The translations under genes and the position numbers were made by a program. This document shows, piece by piece, positions 52,825 through 62,009 of a stretch of DNA of 64,000 nt. The stretch covers positions 1,984,001-2,048,000 of the forward strand of contig NZ_CP009630.1 of NCBI RefSeq assembly GCF_000959445.1, in the 5' to 3' direction. The notes beneath the pieces are model-generated. The model ran no database searches and was not told the DNA's origin. It saw nothing but the letters and a program-made list of their open reading frames with translations. The DNA comes from Burkholderia vietnamiensis LMG 10929. Lineage in GTDB: Bacteria; Pseudomonadota; Gammaproteobacteria; Burkholderiales; Burkholderiaceae. Position 1 is the first letter of the stretch; every line of letters starts with the position of its first letter.

Positions 52825-55800
52825 TTATCTTCCCGACATATCCGCGGTTGCCCGCGCCTTACCAACCACACAACGCTCGTTCATTGCGCCCACCAGCACA
52901 CCGATCCCGCGCCGGCGTGCGATCCGCGTCAGACTGCGGCGCAGATCGGCGAGCATCACCGGCTTCGTCAATACGCAGTCCACCTTCACCGCGGCATAAA
53001 GCCTGGCGTCGTCGGGGCCCAGATGGGACGCGACGACGATCACGTCGCACGGCAGCGCGCGCGCATGGACGGCTTCCACCAGCTCCCGAGCGAGCATGTC
53101 GGGAAGCTCCGCGGCGATCAGCAGCACGTCCCAGTCGCCGCGCGCGAGCATGTCGAGCGCGGCCGCGCCGGACGACACGCAGTCGAACGGACTGCCGAGC
53201 ACAGCCAGCTGCTCGAGGAAAATCGAGCCGTTGATCGCGGCATCGTCGGCGACCAGCACGCGCGGCAACGACTCCGCTGGCGCCGTCGCAGCCGCGTGCG
53301 GATCGGCAATCGGCGCATGCGGCGACTCGCCGCCGGCCCTCAGCGTGCGCTCAAGCGCCATGCGCAGCCCGTTCACCGAGTAGCTCGATACGCGAATCGT
53401 GCGGCCAGCGACATCCGGTTGCAGCGGGCCATCGGGCGTTGCCAGCACGATCGGCGTGTCGTGCCCGGCCCGGTCCAGTTCGTCGCGCCGCCATCGGTCG
53501 GCATCGCCGACGAGCACCAGCGCACGAGCGCGCGCGACGAGCTCGGCCGCGATCCCGACCGGGCTCGCGTGTACCGCGACATCGAAACCCCATGCGCGCA
53601 GATGCGCGGACGCGAACTTGCGCCAGGCCTCGTCCTGCGACACGACGAGTACCACGTGGCCGCGGCTCGCGTCGAGCGGGCGTGTCGGCGCGATGTCGGC
53701 CTGCAGCGGCAGATGAACGCTGAAGACGCTGCCCACCTGCGGCGTGCTGTCGACCGACAACGTGCCGCCCATCGCCGTCACCAGCCGATCGCACAGCGCC
53801 AGCCCGAGCCCCGTGCCGCCGTAGCGGCGCGTGATCGATGCGTCGACCTGCGAGAACGGCTTGAACAAACGCGCGCGTTGCGTGGGCTCGATGCCGATGC
53901 CGGTGTCCTCGACGCTCAGTTCGACCTCGGGCACGCCGCGCGCATCGGGCCACACTGCGACGCGCGCGGCGATATGGCCTTCGCTCGTGAACTTGATCGC
54001 GTTGCTCAGCAGGTTGCCGAGGACTTGTGCGAGCCGCGTCGGGTCGCCGCGCATGCGCTGCTCGACGCTCGCGTCGATCTCGACGAACAGCGGCAGCCCT
54101 TTCGCCTTCGCGATCGGCGCGAACGCGGCGAGCTGCTGCTCGATCACCGCGATCAATTCGAACTCGATCGACTCGACCGACATCGCGCCGGCCTCGATCT
54201 TCGAAAAATCGAGGATGTCGCTGACGATCGCGAGCAGCCCCTCGGCCGACGCGCGCAGCGTGCGCACGCGGCTCTGCTGCGACGCGTCGAGCGCGGTGCG
54301 CTCGAGCAGCTCCAGGTTGCCGAGGATCACGTTCAGCGGCGTGCGGATCTCGTGGCTCGTCGCCGCGAGGAACGACGACTTCGCCGCGTTCGCGGAATCC
54401 GCCGCGCGCACCGCTTCCTCCAGTTGCTGCACGAGCCGGCGCTGGGCGGTCGTGTCGGTGAATACGGCGATCAGCACGTCCTCGCCCTGATAGCGCGCCG
54501 CGTGCGCGATGATTTCCAGATGCAGCGGCGCATCGCCGTGAGCGTCGACCGCGAGCTCCGTCACCAGCGTGCGGCCGCGCCCCCCGTCGGCGACGAACGC
54601 GTCGTATCGCTCGAGCACGCGGGCCGACAGCGCGTGGTGATCGCCGCCATGCGGCAGCAGCATCTGCACGAGCGCGTCGCTCGCGAGCATCACGCGCCGG
54701 TCGGACAACGACACGAGGCCGATACCGACCGGCGCCATCGCGATCACGCTGCGGCACAGCGCTTCGCTGTCGAATACGCGCGCGGAGCGCGCGTAAACCG
54801 GCGCGAGCACGCGCCGGTGAAAGCGTACGAGCAGCAGCCACATCACGGCGATCGTCACGAGCGTCGCCGCGGCGAGCACCGCGGCCTGCACGCCGACGCC
54901 CAGGACGACGTCGCCCCACGACAGCACGTACGCGACGGTCCAGCCGGTCGTCGCGAGCCGGCTGCGAAATACGATCGAGCCGCTGCGAAACAGCGGCTCG
55001 CCGAGCGACTCGTCGCCGCGGGCGACGTCGAGCGCGAGCAGGCGCGCGTTCAGCGCGCCGGTGTGCTCGACGGCCGGGTCGATCGCGATGAGCCGGTTGT
55101 CCGCCGACGCCACGAAGAACCGGCCGGCCAGGCCGCGATCCGGCAGCCACGACAGCAGGTACTCCGGTGCGTATTCGGTGACGAGCACCGCGAACGCGCC
55201 GCCGCCCGCGCGGGCCTGGGCGGCGATGCGGATGCGCGAGCGGCCCGTCACGGGGTCGACATAAGGCGGCAGCCAGCGCACGCTCGGCCGGCCATCGCTC
55301 TGCGCGGGCATCGGCCCGTCGAAATCGACGTGCAGCGCCGCGAGCAATTGCGCGCGCGTGCGCGCGGTCGCGAGCGCCGGGTGGTCGCGCGCCGGGCGCG
55401 GCACGATGCCGAATACACCGGTACGCGTACTGTAGTGATAGCCCTCGACCGTGCATGCGCGATTGTCCGCACTCGTCGCGCACAGATGCGGCAGCATGAA
55501 CGACAGCGCCAGATAGCGCGCGACCTCGTCACGCTGCGCGGTCTGGCCGGGCACGCCGACCACGAGCGATTGATACGGTGTGACCGCGAGTTCCTGGCCG
55601 TGTGTGAAAAAAGTGTCGACGACATCGGCAGGCGCCGGCGCCGTCTCGCTCCAGATCAGCTGCGCATTCATCACGTCGTTGACGAATGCGGTTTCGGCGA
55701 CCTGCAGCTCCTCGGCGGTCTCGTCGACGCCGTTCAGGAAATTGCGCCGCTCGGCGTCCAGATAGCCGTACACGATCGACGAGATGCCGAGCCCGCAGGC

Positions 55801-55890
55801 GATCAGGATCAGGATCGTGACGACGATGCCGCCGCCGAACATCGAAATGCTCTGATAGCGGCGAATGAACTGGAGCGTGCTGTTTTGCAT
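52825..55890 (-). CDS. Hybrid sensor histidine kinase with degenerate receivers
   Basis: 1021-aa BvgS-like sensor. TM segment at about 20-45, periplasmic sensor region to about 345, second TM (QAAVLAAATLVTIAVMWLLL), a PAS-like region, HisKA at about 513 (FLAATSHEIRTPLNVI) and HATPase_c (NLLSNAIKFT, DTGIGI, RYGGTGLGLAL). A first receiver-like region (HVVLVVSQDEAWRKF) lacks the Asp. The terminal receiver has ADDAA and Lys (LTKP), but the phospho-acceptor Asp is Ala (LLIAAELPDM) and the Thr is Ser (VVASH). It therefore probably cannot be phosphorylated. ATG 55890 is used. Confidence 0.88.
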   Translation of the reverse strand: MQNSTLQFIRRYQSISMFGGGIVVTILILIACGLGISSIVYGYLDAERRNFLNGVDETAEELQVAETAFVNDVMNAQLIWSETAPAPADVVDTFFTHGQELAVTPYQSLVVGVPGQTAQRDEVARYLALSFMLPHLCATSADNRACTVEGYHYSTRTGVFGIVPRPARDHPALATARTRAQLLAALHVDFDGPMPAQSDGRPSVRWLPPYVDPVTGRSRIRIAAQARAGGGAFAVLVTEYAPEYLLSWLPDRGLAGRFFVASADNRLIAIDPAVEHTGALNARLLALDVARGDESLGEPLFRSGSIVFRSRLATTGWTVAYVLSWGDVVLGVGVQAAVLAAATLVTIAVMWLLLVRFHRRVLAPVYARSARVFDSEALCRSVIAMAPVGIGLVSLSDRRVMLASDALVQMLLPHGGDHHALSARVLERYDAFVADGGRGRTLVTELAVDAHGDAPLHLEIIAHAARYQGEDVLIAVFTDTTAQRRLVQQLEEAVRAADSANAAKSSFLAATSHEIRTPLNVILGNLELLERTALDASQQSRVRTLRASAEGLLAIVSDILDFSKIEAGAMSVESIEFELIAVIEQQLAAFAPIAKAKGLPLFVEIDASVEQRMRGDPTRLAQVLGNLLSNAIKFTSEGHIAARVAVWPDARGVPEVELSVEDTGIGIEPTQRARLFKPFSQVDASITRRYGGTGLGLALCDRLVTAMGGTLSVDSTPQVGSVFSVHLPLQADIAPTRPLDASRGHVVLVVSQDEAWRKFASAHLRAWGFDVAVHASPVGIAAELVARARALVLVGDADRWRRDELDRAGHDTPIVLATPDGPLQPDVAGRTIRVSSYSVNGLRMALERTLRAGGESPHAPIADPHAAATAPAESLPRVLVADDAAINGSIFLEQLAVLGSPFDCVSSGAAALDMLARGDWDVLLIAAELPDMLARELVEAVHARALPCDVIVVASHLGPDDARLYAAVKVDCVLTKPVMLADLRRSLTRIARRRGIGVLVGAMNERCVVGKARATADMSGR

Positions 55891-56528
55891 GGCGCGACGT
55901 GACGACGCCCGGGCGGCGGACTCGCGGCGCAACGGCGGCCGCGCCCGGCATGTCGACGGATAGATTCGGATGACGAATGCCGATCATGCCAAATGACGAC
56001 GCGGAAATCCGTCGCGGATTATCCTTTTAGTACACGTACGACTCGTTCGAACGTTCGTTTTGAACTTGAACGATATTTCGTCGTCAAGTCGCCGGTGGGG
56101 CGGATCGGACGGGACCGATCGCGTGGTCGAATCGCGCGCGCACGCGCGTCGCTGCGCGTCACCGTGAACGTCGGCGAAGAATGCGTACTGCGAAGCGCAC
56201 GCCGGCGCACGCGGCATGCGGTGCGCGCGCAGCGGGTGTGCGCGCGGCGGGGCGAATACAATTCACCCACGCCGACACGCAGTCCCAGCTTTTCTCAGGC
56301 TCTCTCAGGCTCTCTTCGGATTGTTTTGTCACCTGCGCAACGCCGGCTTCGCCGTGTCGATTGGTCGACATTCGGACTCCAAACCTGACGCAACAAACAA
56401 TAGTGACGCGGTGGGCAATAATAATCGAGATAAATGACATGTCAAGGCGTATCTCGAATTAAAAGTTTGCATATCACGTCACTTTTGAATATGCTCTCGG
56501 TCGCTCAACCGCAGGAGACCCCTTCGAG
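55891..56528. other. Intergenic regulatory region, no gene recognised
   Basis: About 640 nt between divergent signalling genes. AT-richer than its surroundings, with CGTTCGAACG near 56048 and a 10-bp direct repeat near 56293. It must contain promoters for the hybrid kinase on the left and the BetR-receiver operon on the right. No supported ORF. Confidence 0.5.
56293..56312. promoter_or_regulatory. 10-bp direct repeat upstream of the BetR-receiver gene
   Basis: TCTCAGGCTC repeated twice without spacer (56293-56302 and 56303-56312), one helical turn apart, about 215 nt before the start codon. Spacing of about 10 bp is typical for response-regulator binding sites. The binding protein is unknown. 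Confidence 0.4.
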
Positions 56529-57404
56529 ATGTCCAATAGCGAGCAGGTCAACGTCGATCTCATCACCGCAACCAAGGTGCGCGATCTGCTGACGCGCAAC
56601 GGTGTTCCGCCGCGCAGCCACAACACGACGATCGCCAACGTGCTGGGCCTCAGCTTCTCGGTCGTCACGCGCAAGATGAAAGGGCTGATCCCGTGGAACC
56701 TGTCGCAGCTGCAGGACATCGCGACGCACTTCGGCGTGCCGCCCGCGATCCTGCTCGACGACAAGGGCACGCAGCCGGCCGCCGCCGAGATGGTCGATGC
56801 GACGCTCGTGATCGCGTCGCGCCGCTTTCGCTGCCGCGCCGCGATCTCTGCGAAGGCGAGCAGCCAGATCGACACCGATTTCGTCGCGCTGCAATGGCAG
56901 GGCGAATGGATCGTCACCGAACGCGAGCACGCGCGCGAAGGCCGCACCTATCCGGTCGACGTCATCGAGCTGCGCTCGAGCCAGCCGACCGTCTATGCGG
57001 CGCGCATCGCCGTGGTCGACGATTCGGTGGACGTGGCCGAGACGGTGTGCGAGTACTTCCTCGAAAAGGGCGTCAACGCGATTCCGTACCACGACGGCGC
57101 ATCGTTTCGCAAAGCGCTGGAAGTCGAGGATTTCGACGCGTACATCCTCGACTGGATGCTCGGCGACCAGACCGCCGCCGAGCTCGTGCGCGGCATTCGC
57201 TCGAGCGAGAACGGCGACGCGCCGATCTTCCTGCTGACCGGCAAGATCTCCACCGGCGAAGCGAGCGAGGACGAGATCGCGCACATCGTGTCGCACTACA
57301 ACGCGCGCTGCGAGGAGAAGCCGGTGCGCCTGCCGATCCTGTTCGCCGAAGTGGCGCGCGAACTGAAGATCACGCTGCCGGCCGCCGCCGCGCCCGCGAA
57401 CTGA
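56529..57404 (+). CDS. BetR-domain response regulator
   Basis: 291-aa protein. The N-terminal third (VNVDLITATKVRDLLTRNGV; SHNTTIANVLGLSFSVVTRK) matches the BetR DNA-binding domain, which carries a helix-turn-helix. The C-terminal half (about 160-285) is a receiver: VVDDS, phospho-acceptor Asp in AYILDWMLGDQ, Thr in FLLTGK and Lys in EEKPVR. The domain order, DNA-binding first and receiver second, is opposite to the common order. First gene of a three-gene unit with a sulfite-oxidase-like protein and a hybrid kinase. Confidence 0.88.
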   Translation: MSNSEQVNVDLITATKVRDLLTRNGVPPRSHNTTIANVLGLSFSVVTRKMKGLIPWNLSQLQDIATHFGVPPAILLDDKGTQPAAAEMVDATLVIASRRFRCRAAISAKASSQIDTDFVALQWQGEWIVTEREHAREGRTYPVDVIELRSSQPTVYAARIAVVDDSVDVAETVCEYFLEKGVNAIPYHDGASFRKALEVEDFDAYILDWMLGDQTAAELVRGIRSSENGDAPIFLLTGKISTGEASEDEIAHIVSHYNARCEEKPVRLPILFAEVARELKITLPAAAAPAN

Positions 57405-57452
57405 CATCCGGCGCAAGCCGGCCCTCACGCGAACCCGCCCCAAGGAACAGCC

Positions 57453-57953
57453 ATGCGAATCTCGACTCTCTGGATGAAGACCCTGCTCACGGCCGGCCTG
57501 CTCGGCATGTCCGTCGCGTGCTGGGCCGCGTCGTTTACGTTCACCGTCGACGGCGACATCGGCCGCAGCAACCAGCCCGGCAAGACCACCTACGTGTTCT
57601 CCGAGCAGGCGCTGATGGCGCTGCCGCAGTACACGATCGTCACGTCGACGAGCTGGACGCCGAAGGCGTCGTTCACCGGCCCGCGCCTGTCCGACGTGCT
57701 GAAGACGGTCGATGCGCACGGCACGCAGATCGAGTTCCGCTGCATCGACGAATACACGTTCACGATTCCCGTGTCGGACGCCGACAAGTACGGCGTGATC
57801 CTCGCGCGCACGATGAACGGCAAGGTGCTCGGCAACGACAACTACGGCCCGTTGTGGATCATGTACCCGCGCGACGACTATCCGGACGAGCTCAAGACGC
57901 CGCTCGGCGAAGCGAAGTTCGCATGGCAGATCATCGGCCTGACCGTGAAGTAA
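57453..57953 (+). CDS. Periplasmic sulfite-oxidase-fold (molybdopterin oxidoreductase-like) protein
   Basis: 166-aa secreted protein: signal peptide to about residue 25 (VACWAASF), then YTIVTSTSWTPKASFTGPRL, a segment with EYTFTIPVSDADKYG, and GPLWIMYPRDDYPDEL. These blocks match the core of the Oxidored_molyb domain. The only Cys in the mature part (FRCIDEY) is not at the position of the Mo-binding Cys, so cofactor binding is doubtful. It lies between the BetR-receiver gene (48-nt gap) and the hybrid kinase (9 nt), and may be the periplasmic partner of that kinase. Confidence 0.78.
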   Translation: MRISTLWMKTLLTAGLLGMSVACWAASFTFTVDGDIGRSNQPGKTTYVFSEQALMALPQYTIVTSTSWTPKASFTGPRLSDVLKTVDAHGTQIEFRCIDEYTFTIPVSDADKYGVILARTMNGKVLGNDNYGPLWIMYPRDDYPDELKTPLGEAKFAWQIIGLTVK

Positions 57954-57962
57954 GCGCACGAC

Positions 57963-59777
57963 ATGATGCGCGGGCAATGGAAGAACCGTAAGCTCATCCT
58001 GGTCCTCGGATCGCTGTGGCTGCTGGGCTTCGCGGCGTGGGCGTTCCTGTTGTGGGACCTGCTCGCGACGTCGGTCAACGAGGGCGTGCTCGAAGGCCCG
58101 CGTGAAGGCGTGTTCTGGACGGCCGCGCAATACCGCAACGCGTATACGCGCTTCGAGCGTCAGCTGATTCTCTACGCGACGCACGAGGACGACGACTTCG
58201 ATCGCGTGCAGATGCAGCTCGACAGCCTGTCGGTATCGTTCGGCTTCCTGCAGCGGCCGTCCGAAGTGTCCGAATACTGGCTGCGCATTCCGCGCGCGCG
58301 CGACGAGATCGCCGAGCTCGGCGCCTTCATGGCGCGCCTCAAGCACGACGTGCCGCTGCTGCGCACGGCGCCGCACGACGACGCACGCCGCATGATCGAC
58401 GACGTCAACACGTACTGGCCGAAGGTCAATGGCCTCGCGAACTACTTCCGCGCGATCGAGATGGCGCAGCGCGACTTCACGTTCCATCAGCTCAAGGAAC
58501 GGCAGCGCGCGATTCTCGCGCTCGGCATCATCCTCGGCGTGATCCTGTGCGCGCTGTTCCTGCTGCTGTTCTACACGATGCGCACGCGCGACAACCTGCT
58601 CGCGCGGCAGCGCGCGGCGCTCGATGCCGAACGCAAGGCGTCCGAGCGTGCGTTCGAGATGATCGAGGCGAAGAACGCGTTCCTCGGGATGGTCAGCCAC
58701 GAACTGCGCACGCCGCTGCAGGCGATCTGCGGGTCGATCGAGATCCTGCTCGCGCGGCCGCAGTCCGACGCCAACCTGAAGACGATCCGGCGGCTGCAGA
58801 ACTCCGCGTCGTCGCTCGAGGCGCTCGTCAAGGACCTGACCGACTACATCAAGCTGCGCTCGACCAAGCGCCTCGCCGAAGCCGAAACCGTCGGCATCGC
58901 GTCGTTGCTCGCCGAGGTGCTCGATCCGTTGCGCGCGAAGATCGCGGCGAAGCAGATCGCCGTCACGCAGCGCGTCGAACCGCACGATCTGGCGATCCGC
59001 TCGGATCGGAAGCTGTTGCGGCAGGTGCTGTCGAACCTGATCGAGAACTCGGTGAAGTACACCGTCGGCGGATCGGTCGACGTGTCGGTCACGCTGGTCG
59101 ACGCGCCGGCCGGGCGGCAATTGAAGCTGGTGGTGCGCGACACCGGCGCGGGCATCGCGCGGCAGCATCTGCCGAAGATCTTCGAGCCGTTCTACCGCGC
59201 GAACGACGCGGTCGGCCTGCACGTCGACGGCATCGGGATGGGGCTCGCCGTCGTGCGCGAAATCGTGACGACGCTGCGCGGCCATGTGGACGTGCGCAGC
59301 GTCGTCGGCGAAGGCAGCGAGTTCGTCGTGACGCTGCCGGCCGAGACGCCCGACGCCGGCGACGCGGCCGGCGACATGCCCGCGTGGCCCGCCGCCGCCG
59401 CGCATCGCAACCGCCGCGCGCTGGTGGTCGACGACAACGACAATGCGCGCGAAACACTCGGCGCGATGCTGTCGGCGCTCGGCATCGACGCCGATCTGTG
59501 CGGCACCGGCCACGAAGGCGTCGCGCGCTTCGGCGACGCGCATTACGACCTGGTCGTGCTCGACCTCGAGTTGCCGGACCTGAGCGGCTTCGAAGTCGCG
59601 CAGCGCATCCGCGCGGTCGCCCAGCCGGACGACGACGGCAGGCTCGTGTCGATCGTCGGCGTCAGCGCGTACGAGGCGGCGGCGCTGCGCGAGAACCCAC
59701 AGGCATTCGATGCGTTTCTGCCGAAGCCCGTGCATCTGCACGAACTCGGCGCGCTCGTCGACACGCTATCCGGCTGA
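57963..59777 (+). CDS. Hybrid sensor histidine kinase
   Basis: 604-aa inner-membrane kinase. TM1 at about 10-35, periplasmic domain to about 175, TM2 (AILALGIILGVILCALFLLL), HisKA with LGMVSHELRTPLQAI, HATPase_c (NLIENSVKYT, DTGAGI, GIGMGLAVVREIVTTLRG) and a C-terminal receiver with VVDDND, Asp in LVVLDLELPDLSG, and Lys in FLPKPVHL. Full kinase and intact receiver. Third gene of the operon with the BetR-receiver and sulfite-oxidase-like genes; the receiver probably relays to the BetR response regulator or acts as a phosphate sink. Confidence 0.92.
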   Translation: MMRGQWKNRKLILVLGSLWLLGFAAWAFLLWDLLATSVNEGVLEGPREGVFWTAAQYRNAYTRFERQLILYATHEDDDFDRVQMQLDSLSVSFGFLQRPSEVSEYWLRIPRARDEIAELGAFMARLKHDVPLLRTAPHDDARRMIDDVNTYWPKVNGLANYFRAIEMAQRDFTFHQLKERQRAILALGIILGVILCALFLLLFYTMRTRDNLLARQRAALDAERKASERAFEMIEAKNAFLGMVSHELRTPLQAICGSIEILLARPQSDANLKTIRRLQNSASSLEALVKDLTDYIKLRSTKRLAEAETVGIASLLAEVLDPLRAKIAAKQIAVTQRVEPHDLAIRSDRKLLRQVLSNLIENSVKYTVGGSVDVSVTLVDAPAGRQLKLVVRDTGAGIARQHLPKIFEPFYRANDAVGLHVDGIGMGLAVVREIVTTLRGHVDVRSVVGEGSEFVVTLPAETPDAGDAAGDMPAWPAAAAHRNRRALVVDDNDNARETLGAMLSALGIDADLCGTGHEGVARFGDAHYDLVVLDLELPDLSGFEVAQRIRAVAQPDDDGRLVSIVGVSAYEAAALRENPQAFDAFLPKPVHLHELGALVDTLSG

Positions 59778-59794
59778 CGGCAGTACGCCCGCGC

Positions 59795-60214
59795 CTACTC
59801 GCCGATCAGATGCAGCACGATATCGCGCCGGTGCGCCGCACGGCGATGCTCGAACAGGTAGATGCCCTGCCACGTGCCGAGCACCATGCGGCCATGTTCG
59901 ACCGGGATCGACAGCTGCACCTGCGTGAGTGCGGTACGCAGATGCGCGGGCATGTCGTCGGATCCTTCGGTGTCGTGCTCGTAACGCGTGTCGTCCTCGG
60001 GCGCGAGCGTCGCGAAGTAGCGTTCGAGATCGCGCTGCACCGACGGATCGGCATTCTCCTGGATCAGCAGCGATGCCGACGTGTGGCGGCAGAACACGGT
60101 GAGCAGGCCGGTGCGGATCGCTTGCTGGTCGACGAACGCACGCACCTGCGGCGTGAATTCGACGAGGCCGCGGCCGCGCGCTTCGACGGCGATGTGCGTG
60201 ATGGTCTGTTGCAT
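59795..60214 (-). CDS. yjbQ: YjbQ-family protein
   Basis: 139-aa YjbQ/UPF0047 protein. The conserved GLLTVFCRHTSASLLIQENADP and the C-terminal GTWQGIYLFEHRRAAHRR are characteristic. The family is described as secondary thiamine-phosphate synthase. ATG 60214 is chosen (MQQTITHIAVE); the frame to 60286 overlaps the next gene. It stops at 59795, convergent with the hybrid kinase operon (18-nt gap). The thioredoxin-like gene lies 10 nt upstream. Confidence 0.92.
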   Translation of the reverse strand: MQQTITHIAVEARGRGLVEFTPQVRAFVDQQAIRTGLLTVFCRHTSASLLIQENADPSVQRDLERYFATLAPEDDTRYEHDTEGSDDMPAHLRTALTQVQLSIPVEHGRMVLGTWQGIYLFEHRRAAHRRDIVLHLIGE

Positions 60215-60224
60215 GTCGACGGCC

Positions 60225-60551
60225 TCAGGCGAGTGCGGCGAAGCCGTCGGCTTCGATCTGCGTGGCGTCGGCCGGACGCACGACACGCGCGACTTCGACG
60301 CCGTCGCGCAGGAACACCAGCGTCGGCCACAGCTTCACGCCGAACGAACGGCCGAGCGGGCGGCCGGGGCCGTCCTCGATCTTGAGATGCCGCACGGCAG
60401 GATGCGCAGCGAACGACGCGGCGATCGCGGGCTGCGCGGCCGCGCAGATGCCGCACCAGTTCGCGCCGAATTCGATGACGGTGGCACCGGTCAGTGCGTC
60501 GACTTCCGCGCGCGTCGGCGCGTTGGCGGTGTAGCGTTGCTCGGTTTCCAT
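60225..60551 (-). CDS. Thioredoxin-family protein
   Basis: 108-aa thioredoxin fold with the active-site pair in FGANWCGICAAAQPA (C-G-I-C), a KLWPTLVFLRDG segment with the cis-Pro (WPTL) and a short C-terminal tail. The dithiol is WCGIC instead of the classical WCGPC, which shifts its redox potential. ATG 60551 is used; it lies 10 nt upstream of yjbQ and the two are co-transcribed. Confidence 0.9.
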   Translation of the reverse strand: METEQRYTANAPTRAEVDALTGATVIEFGANWCGICAAAQPAIAASFAAHPAVRHLKIEDGPGRPLGRSFGVKLWPTLVFLRDGVEVARVVRPADATQIEADGFAALA

Positions 60552-60804
60552 CGAGGCCCTCGTGTGCATTGGCGGAACGGGGCCGCCGCGTGCCGGCGTG
60601 CGCGGCACGAGCGGCCGGTGATTTCTTACTGTAGCGGAAAAGCGCGCGGGATGCCGGCGGCGGGCGGGCCGGCGCGCCGGTCGATCCGGATGAGGCGGGA
60701 CGGGCGATCCGCTGCCGCTACCGCTGACGCGCCCCGTTCTGCGGGATAGCGATCGGATAAGATACGGCCCGATTGGCCCATGACCGAACCGACGGAGTGT
60801 TTCA

Positions 60805-61137
60805 GTGATTCAACCGACCGCAGTATTCAAGGACAACCTCGCGCAACTGCCGGCCATCGACGGCATCGCACGCATCGACCTCGTCGGCGCGAACGGCGAG
60901 GTAGTCGCCAGCATCGAGAACCAGCCGGGCAAGCAAGGCTCGCTCGCCGTGTACAACTATCTGCAGCAGGCGTTCGGCACGCTCGACGCGAAAGCGGCCG
61001 AACACGGCCTCGCAGTGTTCGGCGAGCATACGGCCGATGCACGCAACCGCCCGGGCGCCCACCCGAACGTCGATCGTCTGCTGGCGATCGTCGCGGGCGG
61101 CGAAGCGCTGCGCATCGACGTGATCGCGCAGCACTGA
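60805..61137 (+). CDS. DUF2322-family protein
   Basis: 110-aa soluble protein. It begins MIQPTAVFKDNLAQLPAIDG and contains ENQPGKQGSLAVYNYLQQAFG and EHTADARNRPGAHPNVDRL, matching what I know of DUF2322 (about 100 residues; found in beta-proteobacteria). GTG 60805 is preceded by GGAG at 60793. Function unknown. A strong hairpin follows the stop. Confidence 0.75.
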   Translation: MIQPTAVFKDNLAQLPAIDGIARIDLVGANGEVVASIENQPGKQGSLAVYNYLQQAFGTLDAKAAEHGLAVFGEHTADARNRPGAHPNVDRLLAIVAGGEALRIDVIAQH

Positions 61138-61149
61138 GCGCGCAACGAC

Positions 61150-61193
61150 GTAACGGCGGGTGCGCGAAGCCGGCTTCGGGCACCCGCCGTTAC
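61150..61193. terminator. Long hairpin after the DUF2322 gene
   Basis: Perfect 14-bp arms, GTAACGGCGGGTGC (61150-61163) and GCACCCGCCGTTAC (61180-61193), with an internal CGAAGCC/GGCTTCG stem in the loop. It starts 13 nt after the stop. No T-run; likely a terminator or 3'-stabilising element. Confidence 0.6.
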
Positions 61194-61252
61194 GCAGCCG
61201 CACGCCGCCACGCGCGGCGGCATGCGGCAACGGGCGAACCCGCGCGCGATCC

Positions 61253-61822
61253 TCAGCGATTCGCGCCGAGCGCCACGCGCAGCCGCTCCATCAGCGCCGT
61301 GTAGTGACGCAGCACGTCGGCCTTGTCGGTCACGTTCGCGGTCGCGAAGCGCTCGACCCATGCCGGTTTCCATTCGTACGCGCCGTGCACGCTGCGGTCG
61401 CCATCGGGCGCGTGGATCAGCGAACGAATCCGCGCGTCGCGGCCGGGCCCCGTGTGCATTTCGAACAGCGCGTGGATGAACGTGTGATACGCGTCGTAGA
61501 CGTCGTCGTCGAACAGATAGCGATAGATGTGGAACGTGCGGTCCAGTTCGCGCTTCGCGCGGATCACGTCGTCCGGCGAGATGTCCTTCCAGTAGCCGAT
61601 CCACGTGTAGAAGCACAGCAGCGCATTGAGCTGCGGCGCGACCGTGTCGTACAGCGCGAGCCGTTTCTCGATCAGCCGCTGGTTGGTCCACTGCACGAGC
61701 TCGAGCCGCTTCAGCCGGCGCGCGACGAGCCAGCCGAGGCACGCGACCGACAGCGGCGTCAGCACGCCGAGCACGAGCTTGACGATTTCCAGCGAATTCC
61801 ACGGATCGTTGAGTGGCTGCAT
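61253..61822 (-). CDS. Hypothetical membrane-anchored protein
   Basis: 189-aa protein with one N-terminal TM segment (LEIVKLVLGVLTPLSVACLG) followed by a positively charged loop and a mostly helical cytoplasmic region (KRLELVQWTNQRLIEKRLAL; DPDDVIRAKRELDR-like helix; YHTFIHALFEMHTG). No family recognised. ATG 61822 is preferred; frames to 61963 have no ribosome site. Convergent with the DUF2322 gene. Confidence 0.6.
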   Translation of the reverse strand: MQPLNDPWNSLEIVKLVLGVLTPLSVACLGWLVARRLKRLELVQWTNQRLIEKRLALYDTVAPQLNALLCFYTWIGYWKDISPDDVIRAKRELDRTFHIYRYLFDDDVYDAYHTFIHALFEMHTGPGRDARIRSLIHAPDGDRSVHGAYEWKPAWVERFATANVTDKADVLRHYTALMERLRVALGANR

Positions 61823-62009
61823 GACGGGCTCGACCAGAAGAACGCACCGCGCGGCGATCGTCGCGCGATGACGGTTAGTTGCCGGTGCAGCCGACGCGCG
61901 CATCGGCCGCGACGCGGCGAAACGAAACGAAACTGCATCGACAGTGTAGCGGGCGATCGTCACCGGCCGATGACGAAACGGCGATGCGGCGCGGCGCGTC
62001 CGCCGTGCG

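Noticed and set aside
56505..59741. 1078-codon minus-strand frame opposite the BetR/kinase operon
   Set aside because: Shadow of three well-supported + strand genes; composition dominated by Arg, His and Asp.
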